DNA of 64,000 nucleotides from Symsagittifera roscoffensis (lineage: Eukaryota; Xenacoelomorpha; Acoela; Convolutidae), in NCBI RefSeq assembly GCF_963678635.1, contig NC_087062.1:75262349-75326348 (forward strand). Reading direction: 5' to 3'. The notes under the pieces are model-generated. The model was not told the origin of the DNA. It searched no databases and was given only the letters and a program-made list of their open reading frames with translations. The position numbers and the translations under genes are program-made. Positions 36,551 to 46,500 of this stretch are shown here, in pieces (position 1 is the stretch's first letter; each line of letters starts with the position of its first letter).

Positions 36551-38197
36551 TGTACTGGGATGAGGGTTTCAAAAAGTTCTGCTTGTACTTTATAGTTTCT
36601 TATTTTTCCCACCCTATTGAAAAGGTTTGAAAACTGCTTACTGAAATAGGTTTGCCATGAGTCCAACTCCCCCTCTGGCACTGATGGTTCCGGATCCACT
36701 TCATCGATGGACATTATCTGATCCCCTGGTGGTGATTTTTGCACTAACTGTAGTCCGAGCTGATGCATCAAGTCTCTTCCAATTATCGATGGGCGATTTC
36801 CTCCTATGACTTTTATTCTTGCGTTTATCGTCCAGCCATTGGATTGTAACGTCACAGCCATCGCTCCAATCATCTGCAGTGGATTGTTCCCATAATCCCG
36901 AAATGCATTCTCCTCCTCCGAGAGGGTATCCAGTTTTATCCGCGAAGTTCCCAAAGTTCTTCTCAGTTCACCAATGGTGAAAATCGAAATTGGGGATCCG
37001 CTATCAATCCAAACGCGAGTAGACTTTCCATTTATTTTAATCGGCAACTGTGCCCCGGCGACTTTCAATTCCGTGGATCGTTTATGTTTTATCGCCATTA
37101 CCATATAATCCCCGTCTGAACTGCTCGATTCCCACGAGTGCACCACTGGATTCTTGTTTACCCATCCAATGGAACTTGCATGCTGGGACGCTTCTTCGTC
37201 CGCTGAATTATCCAGGTGTGTCTCGTCCACATTCTCACGTATCATCCCAACTGCTCCCCGTCCTCGCTGATTTCCGCGCTTCCCTCTAGAGGTACGCTCG
37301 TAATGTCCTATTTTATGACAAAAATTACACGTAACTCCCTTTGCCGGACATCTATCCAAATGTTCTCTCGTAAAGTTTGGTTGATCGCAGTTGTAGCATC
37401 GATTGTTTTGGAACAAATTTCCACCGCGGTTCGAGCCTCGCCCTTGATATGAACCTCCGCCTCGTGCGCGATTATTGCGATATCCTCCAGGGACCGTTCC
37501 CACTGGTTCGGATTTAATTTGAATCCCACCGCCTGAAGATGATCCTTGGGTTCCCATTGATCCCGTGGCGACATAGGATGTGGCATGTTTATTACCCCGC
37601 TCGTACGAGAGGGCTATCCGATAAACCTCCTCCGGTGTTTTTGTTGACCTGCACAGTTCTTTTTGTGCTTCACGGTTATTCATATTGACAATGAATACAT
37701 CCCTTAGTATTCGATCCTCCAATGTTCCAAAATTGCACGGAATGGAATTGCTCCAAACTTTCATTAATAAATTGTTTCCGAGAGAGAAGCTGATATGTCT
37801 CGTATGTTTCATTCCTTTCCTTCTTGATTTCCGTTTCCAGTACGTCGATCATCCGTGGGTAACAAACCGTTGAGAGATCCAGATGTGGCCGTCTTTTGTG
37901 AAGTTCGCCTTAGCCCTTTTCTCCCAACCACAAATACAAATTTGAGATCAGAACTTGTTCTGACTCCAGTCGATTCTTCCCATCCGCTTCCTCGGGCAAA
38001 GCGGTAACTTGAGCGGCAGTGAGAATCGCTGCGTAATAATAATTGTTCGGATTAATTGAATGCTTGGCCACCATTCCCCATTGGAATCTGTTGATCCAGA
38101 ATTCCCACATCATAGGTGGTTCAGTACACTTTGCTGGCCAAATCCTGTAATGCTCAGTGGATTCTTCCCCCCCACCTGAGACTGCTGTCTGCGCCAT
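36508..38197 (-). pseudogene. gypsy gag and protease, broken
   Basis: Gag starts with an ATG at 38197, three bases inside the 5' LTR edge, and runs 95 codons to a stop at 37910. It resumes in other frames (the longest piece is 434 codons from 37812). A zinc-knuckle region lies near 37290-37400: CYNCDQPNF...H...C, then CNFCHKIGHYERTS. The last ligand of the second knuckle is Ser where Cys is expected. The protease follows near 37000 with VWIDSGSP (active-site D-S-G) and IIGRDLMHQLGLQL. Frameshifts lie near 37900, 37740 and 36545. Confidence 0.9.
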
Positions 38198-38198
38198 G
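38190..38198 (-). promoter_or_regulatory. Possible primer-binding site overlapping the gag start codon
   Basis: Just inside the 5' LTR edge the element strand reads ACATGGCGCAGACAG. A TGG three bases after the LTR could begin a tRNA primer-binding site, which would then overlap the gag ATG. The primer tRNA was not identified. Confidence 0.4.
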
Positions 38199-38199
38199 T

Positions 38200-38399
38200 T
38201 GAAAAGACTTGTTGTTTAGTATTTAATTCCAATAAAGATAATCAACTTGATCTTGCAAAGTTAACAATAAGAGTGGTTATCAATATTATCCAAGGGTGAC
38301 AGACTGTTCCAAGGACAGCACCTGCTAATAGATTAATAAGCACCACGAATGACAGTTGATTGACAGCTTGCAGTTTGAACTAAATAGCAATATACGACA
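38200..38399 (-). repeat. 5' LTR of the gypsy element
   Basis: In element orientation it runs from TGTCGTATATTG to GTCTTTTCA. Its outer edge abuts the right copy of the direct repeat at 38400, and its inner edge is three bases from the gag ATG. Confidence 0.93.
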
Positions 38400-38622
38400 C
38401 CAGACTCAAAACACGACTAATTTGTTCGACCACCGCGACCGAGAAACGATATTTCCAGAATTTGTCTGCGACTTAAAACAGTGTAAAGACTTTGGATTTT
38501 CGGTCGCGGACCTCGACCCGGGTCGAACTAGTCACCGAATGACCTCAAGTTTATTCACATGCTCAATTCAAAACACGTTCACGTTAGATTCTGATCCCAG
38601 GAGCAATCACGACTCAAAATTT
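38400..38622 (+). repeat. Right copy of the ~224-bp direct repeat flanking the gypsy element
   Basis: Starts CCAGACTCAAAACACG directly after the right LTR and ends CACGACTCAAAATT. The sequence then continues into TGGTCAATCACC, apparently the undisturbed original flank. Same orientation as the left copy. Confidence 0.93.
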
Positions 38623-40407
38623 GGTCAATCACCAAATCACTTCGTGCTAGTCTAAACCACGTAAAACTATCCTTGATAGTAAATTTTCGTTTTGTGATAG
38701 TAAATGCAGCATGCGATTAAATTTCAAACTTTCGAACTTTTAAGCATGGCGGTAGATTCAAGGAACAAACTTTTCAAAATAGACAGATAATTGCTTCAAA
38801 ACATTCAGTGTCAAGTAAAGAAAATTTGCGTCTGAAATACATATATACCAAAGTTCAAATGTTTTATGAAAAATGGTCAGACGTCAAATCATGGAAGCAT
38901 ACACATGGGCAAATCCAATAGTTTCAATAGTTTCGTAAAGGCCTGGAGACCTAAAAAAACATGAAAAAAAAACTATTTACCAGGTTCATTTATTAAAAAA
39001 TTTTGCACTGTTTTGAGTATATTGAAAATTTTCTGAACCGCATCAGCCTTATAATAAAAGAAGATAGCCATTGACAGTTGGAAAAATTCCAAAGAACTCA
39101 CGGAGACTGAAAACAAATACTGACTTTTAAAAAAAATAACTTCCGACCAGCAAAAATTCGAAAAATCGTAAGCGGCATTTTGCAACGACAAGCAAAAACA
39201 AGGATAGCCGGTTACTGTGCAAGTCGCACAGAATGTTCCGACCATAGTCATAAGAAAAACCTTTTTTTTCAAATTCGTGTCGTTTTTTCTGCATGGTGTG
39301 GTAAAAATATCTGAACGAAATATGAGAAACTAGGCCAGTGCGACAGTATAATCAAATATGCCAATTGAAAAACGGATTTTGTGAAAAAATGAGTGAAAAA
39401 AAAATTGTAAAATCAATTTCAAAAATTTTCAAAAAAATTTTGTTTTTTTTTGCAGAAAATTGTTAAATTTTTGAAGTTTTTGACTTCCAAAAGGGCGTTA
39501 GAAAACTCCAACAACTAAATTTAATTGAGTAAAACTAAGTTTTCACAGCTTAATTTCAATTTAAATTAGCTATGGTAAGCCTGGACGTTCACCTATATAT
39601 ATATATATAGAAAGAAGAGAGCTTTTCAGTGTTCAAGTTCATGCTAATTTGGAGTTACTCACACAATGAATTGTGAACTGAGCGCTCAGACACCATAGTA
39701 ATCAAACGGAAATTTACTTAAATTTTTACCAGAGCTATCCATACAAAAATATGAATGTTTCAGAGTTCCAAAGGCTAAAGAGCAAGAAAAATGACCTTTT
39801 GAAGCTTTATCTGGCGTTTTCTTGCGAATAAATTGATTGTGATAAAAAAAGCTTTCGTTATGTTAGAAGCACAACAAAAACGTCGCAAATAAAAAAAACT
39901 ATGTTTTTTAAATTTTCGTATGATTTTATGTCGGAGGTTTCTGTGCTACTTCCACAGCAACAACCTCTTCTGCTTAAATTTGAAAGTTAAGCACACTTTT
40001 TTATGGTCTACACAAACTTAAAAATAGCCACCAGACAGCTGAAAATTTGCCATGAGCTGAAATAGCTTAATAATATGCAAAACGACCTTTTGAAGCTCCA
40101 TCTGGCGTTTTCTTGGCAATATAACGATTGTAGTAAATGAGTTTTGAAGTTTTGTTTTAATTTTCCTTTTTTGAAAAACTGTCAAATATGATTGATTGAT
40201 TTATGTTATAAGATTTCAAAAAACTATCAAGTAAAATTGAAAACTCCAGCTCAACAGACACTTTTGCGCAGCCTTTTTGAGACATTTCTGAACGCTATCC
40301 TTAAAAAACAAGAGAATTGACAATAACGTTAATCAGAAAAAGGTTGAGTCAAGTAAATGACAAAAAACCGAACTGCTCCCATAGCTAATCGCGGTAAGTG
40401 AACTCAC
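38623..40407. other. Remaining part of LRP intron 5
   Basis: Contains hairpin-end copy 2 (39198-39260), a (TA)9 microsatellite at 39593-39610 and a direct repeat of about 75 bp (39785-39860 and 40075-40150, with CCTTTTGAAGCT and CATCTGGCGTTTTCTTG). No exon or gene recognised. Confidence 0.65.
39198..39260 (-). repeat. Hairpin-bearing repeat end, copy 2
   Basis: ACAAGGATAGCCGGTTACTG, then a TGTGC/GCACA stem with a different loop, GAATGTTCCGACCATA and an A-tract. Same layout as 20255-20310. Confidence 0.75.
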
Positions 40408-40663
40408 CAATACACGTTTTGTTGGCAGCAGCAGCCGAATGTGGTATTCCCGATGTAGACATCTGTGCATTGTCTAGATTGTTCCCGTTCATCATGTGGT
40501 ATCCCTGGCGACATGCACACTGCACTCCTCTGGGACTGGTGTTGCACACTTGTTCGCAGCCTCCGTTGTTCATGTCGCACATGCCCATGTTGCAGTCCTC
40601 GTCCGACCCATCCGAACAGTGTTCGATCCCATCACACAGCTGAAACACTTTCTCCAATTGAAA
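40408..40663 (-). CDS. LRP-like exon 5: end of LDLa repeat plus EGF-like domain
   Basis: Completes the LDLa repeat (LCDGIEHCSDGSDEDC) and then reads an EGF-like module, CDMNNGGCEQVCNTSPRGVQ through CACRQGYHMM, with a longer loop before NKTC. The donor is ATTG|GTGAGT, phase 1. I chose the acceptor at 40664-40665 (ACTATCAG) because the stronger-looking TTTCGCTAG 13 bp upstream gives a frame that stops within about 15 codons. The chosen acceptor adds five residues (FQLEK) inside the LDLa repeat. An alternative AG (TTGGAG, just before AAAGTG) would shorten this insertion. Confidence 0.85.
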
Positions 40664-41062
40664 CTGATAGTTGCAGCTAGCGAAAAAAATTCAAAAATGA
40701 TAGCAAAATATAATTGCCAAGCAGCTGCGGAAGTAAAACACTTGTCGCTTCGAAGTAGAAACGATCAATATTTTTGAGATGAAAAAACAGATGAATATAG
40801 GAACTGCCGGCTGCTGCCTAATTAGCATTGAATGCCTTTTCCTGGCCAGTCATTTGAAAAGAAAATTTAAAACAAGGGAACCCACCCTATCCCATACACT
40901 CAGTTAATTCATCAGTTATTGCGATTTGTCCAGCTGTCTCAACAAACTAACATCACCCTATTTTGCAGCATTTTTTGTGCTCAGCGGAGGAATTTGTATC
41001 AAGAAAATCCTTTTGGTCGTCAACCCACAGCGTTCGTCACTCATTAATAAACATATAGTCAC

Positions 41063-41146
41063 CTTGTCTAGCTCTACGCACTGGTCTTCAGTTGTTGTTG
41101 AGCACAACCAGTAGTGTTCTGGGTCACACTCCACATTCACCAGGCA
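41063..41146 (-). CDS. LRP-like exon 4: first half of an LDLa repeat
   Basis: A short 28-codon exon. Its first codon gives the last cysteine of the previous repeat. It then starts another, ECDPEHYWLC...DQCVELDK. The acceptor is TTTCTGTAG and the donor AAG|GTGACT, phase 0 at both ends. A downstream GT-AG exon completes the repeat. The repeat is split across introns at an unusual place. Confidence 0.85.
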
Positions 41147-41379
41147 CTACAGAAAATAAAAGCAAGAACAGTTTATATATCCATTCACAGTTACATCATA
41201 AGTAGCATTGTTTTCGGGTAAAGGGAAGTCCCAGATATCGAAAATTTACAAAATATCAAAAAAAAATTAGACGTAGTTCTTCATCAAGATTAAAACAAGT
41301 TAGTTCAGCACCACGAGTTTGTTAAAAGTCAAGAAAAAATGGAAAAGCATAGCCAACTAACAGTTGGAGAAGAGTAATG

Positions 41380-41790
41380 AAACTGAAAAAAAAACTGAAT
41401 TGTTTTTTCAAGAGCCTTCAACTTTTGAATTTCGAAGAAAAAATTAAATGGCCTTAAGGCTTTTTGAATTTGTAGAACAATTTATGATGGACACTTTTTG
41501 TTAACATTAACCCAATTTGAGAAAACTGTATCAATACGCAAAACTTTATTTCGCTGAGAAAACTGATAATTAATTCCCATTTTCGAAATCAAAAGTCGAT
41601 CATGTTTTTTGTGACCTTTACACTTTTGCTGTTCGATAGTGGAGCTTGCCTTCCTTTTAACAATGGAAATGCACTGAACTTAAAAAGAAATCACAAGTCA
41701 AACCGCGAAAAATCAAAATTGAGCGTGCACTAATTTTAAGAATTTTTCCTGAAAAAAAAAACAAAAAAAATCAGCAAGACCTATATAAGA
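41380..41790 (+). repeat. Family-D interspersed repeat, copy 3
   Basis: Matches 28340-29110 without the Tc1 insertion (CAATTTGAGAAAAC, then GAACTTAAAAAGAAATCACA, GAGCGTGCACTAA). Its second half matches 18187-18345. Confidence 0.7.
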
Positions 41791-41914
41791 GTGCTCACTA
41801 ATTTCACTATTCTTAAAAAGACTTTTGAGGTCACGTATATAGCTTGCATCGAATTGGGCGTAAAATGTATACTAGGGTAGAGGATTTCTAGAATGGTCAT
41901 AATAGTGACTATAC

Positions 41915-42033
41915 CTGTGACTCGTCACTCCCGTCTGAGCAGTCGATGACGTCATCACACTTGTATTCGTTCCACATACACTCCCCCGAGTGACATTGGA
42001 ACATATCTAGCCCACAATCCATCCAGTTCAGAC
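41915..42033 (-). CDS. LRP-like exon 3: LDLa repeat
   Basis: Reads CGLDMFQCHSGECMWNEYKC followed by DDVIDCSDGSDESQ, a textbook LDLa repeat. Its last cysteine is supplied by the next exon. The acceptor is TTGACAG and the donor CACAG|GTATAG. It enters in phase 1 and leaves in phase 0. Confidence 0.93.
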
Positions 42034-42220
42034 CTGTCAACATGCATGTTTGGAATCAATGAGTAAGTTAACTGTAGTTCCGTCTCCCAATCTCCTCAAT
42101 TTTAGTTGCCAAAACTTTCAAAAAATGTCCTCATTTAGTTCTATGTTACGGCATTTGTTCTGGGCCGATTGAATTTGAAAGTTTTTTGACATGATAACCT
42201 AACTGGAATTGTCTGTCTAC

Positions 42221-42462
42221 CTGAACAATTGGCTTCGTCTGAGGAGTCAGAACAATCTGGCATCCCGTTGCACTTGAGGTTCACATCAATACACATGGCA
42301 GACTGTTCACACTGGAAGTGGATGTCTGGAATGCACTGTGTCAAGTAGTCCCCACAGAGTGATGTGGTCTCGTCTGACTGGTCCTCGCAGTCCGGGTATC
42401 TGTCGCACTTAAATGACAGCCGAATGCACTGGGTACCATCAGCACATCCAAATTCGTTGTCA
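42221..42462 (-). CDS. LRP-like exon 2: two LDLa repeats
   Basis: The first repeat contains CIRLSFKCDRYPDCEDQSDE. The second contains CIDVNLKCNGMPDCSDSSDE and ends at NCS. Both have the six cysteines and the acidic calcium-binding DxxDCxDxSDE signature of the LDLa family. The acceptor is TTCTTAG before 42462 and the donor is CAG|GTAGAC. Incoming phase is 2, outgoing phase is 1. Confidence 0.93.
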
Positions 42463-42582
42463 CTAAGAACAGCAGCGATTCATGAGCAAGCTCAAAACAA
42501 ATTTCGGTGCTAGAAAAAGGTTGGTTTTCTCTTTAACAAAGAACTGGGGTTTTTGATCAGTTTTTTTGACGATTCTATTGAT

Positions 42583-42717
42583 CGGTAAAAAAATTTGATT
42601 CTCAACAAATGAAACCAGATTTTCTATAAACTGCATCTATGGCATACCATCGGTAAAAAAATTGATTCTCAACAAATGAAACCAGATTTTCTATAAACTG
42701 CATCTATGGCATATCAA
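42583..42717 (+). repeat. 68-bp tandem duplication in LRP intron 1
   Basis: CGGTAAAAAAATTTGATTCT through CTGCATCTATGGCATA occurs twice, 68 bp apart, almost unchanged. It ends about 13 bp from the donor of LRP exon 1. Confidence 0.92.
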
Positions 42718-42730
42718 ATTTTGCCCCTAC

Positions 42731-42929
42731 CCGCACTCTATTGTACCACAAGACGCTGGTTCATCAGCCTCATAAGGACAGTCGATTCTCCCATCGCACA
42801 GGGCGGAGTATGGGATGCAGTGGTGCAGTTGGGAGGAAGAGGAGTCACCGCCTGGACATCGCTGATGGTTCTCAGGACACTCATAAGACCCACAACCCAT
42901 TTCGTCTTCTCCATTCAGACAGTCAGATA
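42731..42929 (-). CDS. LRP-like exon 1 (first visible): LDLa repeats
   Basis: Reads the end of one LDLa repeat (SDCLNGEDEMGC), then a full repeat with a serine-rich insertion ending CDGRIDCPYEADEPASC, then the first residues of the next (ECG). The acceptor is CCTTTCCAG before 42929. I chose the donor GG|GTAGGGG (42730-42729) over the nearer TGTG|GTACAA because only it gives phase 2, which fits the next exon and restores the ECGDNEFGC start of the third repeat. The upstream exon must end in phase 1. I did not find it between here and base 64000. Confidence 0.85.
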
Positions 42930-43128
42930 CTGGAAAGGTTGATAACTGACAATTAAGTACATCAAAAACATGACAAAGGAATCAATTTTAAGAGAAATGT
43001 TCAGTCAGGCAATAAAAAACTATTTATTCTGATAATAAACAACTAGAAAAAAGCCCTGAAATAAAACTTCATGACAAATGCTTTTATGTTTCCGGTGAAT
43101 TCCCAAAATTTTCCGTATAACTTACAAC

Positions 43129-43526
43129 CACCAGCGGATTTAGGGGGGAGGAGGATTCGACCCCCTGCCGACCCAAAGGGTCCCCCCTTTGTACTGTTTT
43201 GAGATATCCATTTTTGGCTGAATGACCCTAAAAAATTTCCAAGGTCGTCTTCGGCGCCAAATTTTAGTAACTTTGAGGGGCGAGCGCGCGCCGAAAAAAC
43301 GCTATTTTTTTCGGTGAAAGTTTTCTAAAAAGTGCCTTAAAACGCTCTTTTCAGCCACTTTTTTCAGAAATTTGCTTGCGGCGCAGAAAATTTGGTCAAG
43401 ACGGGGTCGTGAAAGTTATTGGGGAGAGCTCAGCAAATCAATTTGGTGGACCTAAAAAAAAATTGACAAAATTTCCGATTTTTTTTTAAAATCGGCCCCG
43501 TCGAGAAAATCCTAGATCCGAGCCTG
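43129..43526. mobile_element. hAT-type MITE, 398 bp, perfect 8-bp target duplication
   Basis: Ends CACCAGCGGATTTAGG and CCTAGATCCGAGCCTG. Flanks CTTACAAC (43121-43128) and CTTACAAC (43527-43534) are identical, the 8-bp duplication expected for hAT. The interior matches 29571-29981 along its whole length, including CCGAAAAAACGC and GAGAGCTCAG. Confidence 0.93.
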
Positions 43527-43534
43527 CTTACAAC

Positions 43535-46500
43535 ACAAAAAACTCAAAGCGTAGACGAACTGGTGTTATTAGATATTATATCATTTAAAACTTTTTAAGT
43601 CGTATTTTGGGTTCAAAAAACAAGTTGAACTTTTTTCCGAAAATGAGAAAAATAGTCTGCGATACTTGCTTTTCAGAATATAAACGGCGAGGAAAAGTGA
43701 ATAAAATCTTCAAAGAGCGCATAAGTTAGTCCAGAGCATGGCCAAATTGACAGTTTTCAAACTCCCATAACTTTTGAAAAAACGATCCGAATTCAAATAG
43801 CTTTTATATTTGATTTCAGGGAGTTGATATCTTCAATAGGGTGAAAATATTGACGCTCTGAGCTTAAAATTTGAGCTGAGTTTCATGCAACTCTTTGTTG
43901 TTCATTTATCGGGTCTCAAAAATTTCAAACTTAGCAAATATTGTTCATTATATTGATTTTAATTGAAAAAAGTTAATGTTCAATACTGGCAATATTATTC
44001 AATATCTTGTTCAATATCTTTCGGAATTGAGGCAATATCTTGCTCAACGGAATTGAGGCATTTTTTTTTGTACCAGAAAATGCTTCAGATACCTCGATGG
44101 GCAGTCTATCCGTCCGAAGCCTTGTATCAATATCAGCTATTTTCAAAACAAAATTGATCACACAAACTCCATGTTTGATTTGAATTTTAAAAAATCATCT
44201 TTCTTTCACGAAACTGAAAGAGTTTCATAAGACCGCCAGGAAGCCAGACACAAAAAATTTTGAAGAACAAGGTTGCCATCAACTTTTAAACCAAAAACAA
44301 TTTGTTATACAGTACCATTTTTCTACACGGCGAGTTAATATAGAATTCAGACAGAAATTAAATGATTATTATAATTGTATGATACACTGCTTTTGTTGAA
44401 AAGCGAGATCTCCTCTTTTAATCCAACTTAGCCCAAAATGGAATAATTACGCTTGTGTGGCCCAGATTTTTTATATTGAGCCAAATTTATATCTATAAGT
44501 AAGCGTTTATGACCAAATTTCTTTATATAATCTGAAAGATATTAGTGTCCTAAGCTCAAATTTAAAAGGATACTTCACTTGTGTTACTCGTGATATTTCG
44601 TACAATTAGGGGGTTTGAAAATTGCAAATTTGGCCAATTTGGGATAATTAACGAGCGATTTATGGCGTTCTTATATTACGCGTAAGCGGCAAATTAATTA
44701 GCTTTAAGCGGAAATAAGGCCAGCGGTTTAATCGTCTTAAAATGAGACGCTAAGTGCGCCCCTTGTAATTTACCTACGGGGGATAAATTGCGTGTGGGGG
44801 ACGAAATGAAGAAAAAACTTCATCCATCATTCAAACCAAAACTATCTTACTTAGCCTCAATGTGCAGACGGAATATTCAGAGCAGTTTTCTTGTTATGAC
44901 TTTTTTTCGAAGAAAATGACAGAACATTTGCGCTCGGCGTGGTTTTTTGTTCCAGACAGTTTTCGAATTTTTCAACTAGCAATTTTTGACAAACTTTTTG
45001 TTATCAGTAAGAAAGTATTGTTGTCCTGAACTCCATTTAAAATAAATATTCCACCTGTAATCATTTTTCGTGAAGTTACAGCGGTTTGAAGATTGCCAAT
45101 TTGGGACAATTAACACGCGATATATTCCGTGCCATTAACGCGTTAGCGGAGATTTAATCCCTCTTAGAAATCATTCATAATTGATTGAAGCAGACTTATT
45201 GTCATAATGGCTATAATAATAGGAACCAAATTTATCATTTTGTACTGTATATGGCGTGAGTGGGATGATTTTTAAAAACCTCAAAATAATTACAATTTTT
45301 TTTTTGAAAAGTTCATCAATGTTTCAAGCAAACACTACTCTATAGACCTTAAAACGCAGTCGGAACAGTCATTGCGTTGCCCTGATACGAGCAATTTTAA
45401 TCTAGTTTTGAACATGTCCGGAGCAAATAACGGCTCCACCTAGCTTTCTGTCATAATGATTTCATAAAAAACTCCTGTTCCGTCTAGCGTGTTTTTGCCG
45501 AGAAGTACTAGATGCCTCGAGAACATTGCTCGTTAGAGATCAACTGTGGTGTCATTTTTAAACTATTTAAAAGAAAAGTCAGAGATATGACGAAAAAGAA
45601 AAAAGAAGTATAAGATCGAAAAATATAAAGTAACGTTCCGAAGTGAAAGATCAAAAAATATAAAGTAACATTTTGAAAATTTTAAAAATAATTATATTTT
45701 TCAAAGTTTTTGTAAATTTTGTGATCCGAGCAATTGACTCTTATTGAAATCAATTAGACATAGAATGCGAACCCTGATTCCTTAACATTTAAAAAATTGA
45801 CAATTGCTGGGTTTTTTCGGTCAAATTAAAAAAAAAATTAATAGCACTTTTTGACTGAATCACAGGGGGGTACGTAGGGACCGAATGATGAATAATAACC
45901 AACCAATTAAAATCGTTGGATCTTCCCATTTGCTAAATAGGGGTCAAAACTAGCATGAAAAAGATTTAACGTTGCAGCCTTCTTTCGCTGTGCAATTCGA
46001 GCAGATATGAAATAACCTTTTTGGTTTCTTATTTTATTGCTTTTTTTAAAAAAAAAAATGATATATTTTATTTTTAAGTATTGAGTTTTTTCCTATGCGT
46101 CTTAGATGAGACAACTTTTGGGAATTCATAAATTTTAAGTGCCTGAATTTATTTGCTCAATTTGGAATTATCACGGTTTCATTGAGATAATTCCAAATAT
46201 GAATACTCAATTCTGATCAGCTGGAATTTATGTTCAAGCTTTTGGTTTCTCTATTTTAAGGGACTCCAGCGTTTTGTTTAATTTGCTAATACAATCTCCA
46301 TTTTTGGTTTAAAATCTATATTATTTTCATTCCTCTGAAGAATCCAGAATCTTTTAATAAAACGGCCAGGCAGAAAGACAACAAAAACTTATGAGAACCG
46401 TAGGCTGCTATAATTGCTCAAAAAGTTTTTTTTTTTAAACCATAAGCTTCCTGTAGAAACTTTTTTTGTAAAAGACGTTTTTGTCATACGTTACCATTAT

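Larger units (their letters stand above)
32369..38399 (-). mobile_element. Ty3/gypsy LTR retrotransposon, decayed, 6031 bp
   Basis: Two LTRs of about 200 bp enclose gag, protease, reverse transcriptase, RNase H and integrase in that order on the minus strand. That order (integrase after RNase H) is the Ty3/gypsy layout. A polypurine tract AAGGGGAAG (32568-32576) abuts the 3' LTR. The element is not functional: several frameshifts and stops are visible. It sits in the intron between LRP exons 5 and 6, in the same orientation as the host gene. LTR divergence of about 3.5 percent plus an indel indicates a fairly recent but not current insertion. Confidence 0.95.
16866..42929 (-). other. LRP1/LRP2-like receptor gene locus, 14 exons visible, incomplete at both ends
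   Basis: Fourteen exons join with compatible intron phases into one open frame of about 899 codons. Order: part of an LDLa repeat, five more LDLa repeats, EGF-like, calcium-binding EGF-like, six-bladed YWTD beta-propeller, EGF-like, and the first blades of a second propeller. This is the modular order of the LDL-receptor-related endocytic receptors (LRP1, LRP1B, LRP2). There, LDLa repeats bind ligands and propeller plus EGF units release them at low pH. No signal peptide, membrane segment or cytoplasmic NPxY motif is in the window. The first visible exon begins inside an LDLa repeat and the last ends inside a propeller, so exons are missing on both sides. Which LRP class it belongs to cannot be decided here. 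Confidence 0.9.

Noticed and set aside
35597-37289. Plus-strand ORFs opposite the gypsy pol and gag
   Set aside because: Antisense shadows of the retrotransposon reading frames.
32369-38399. BEL/Pao or Copia assignment of the LTR element
   Set aside because: The order protease-RT-RNase H-integrase and the RT and RNase H motifs fit Ty3/gypsy. Copia would have integrase before RT.
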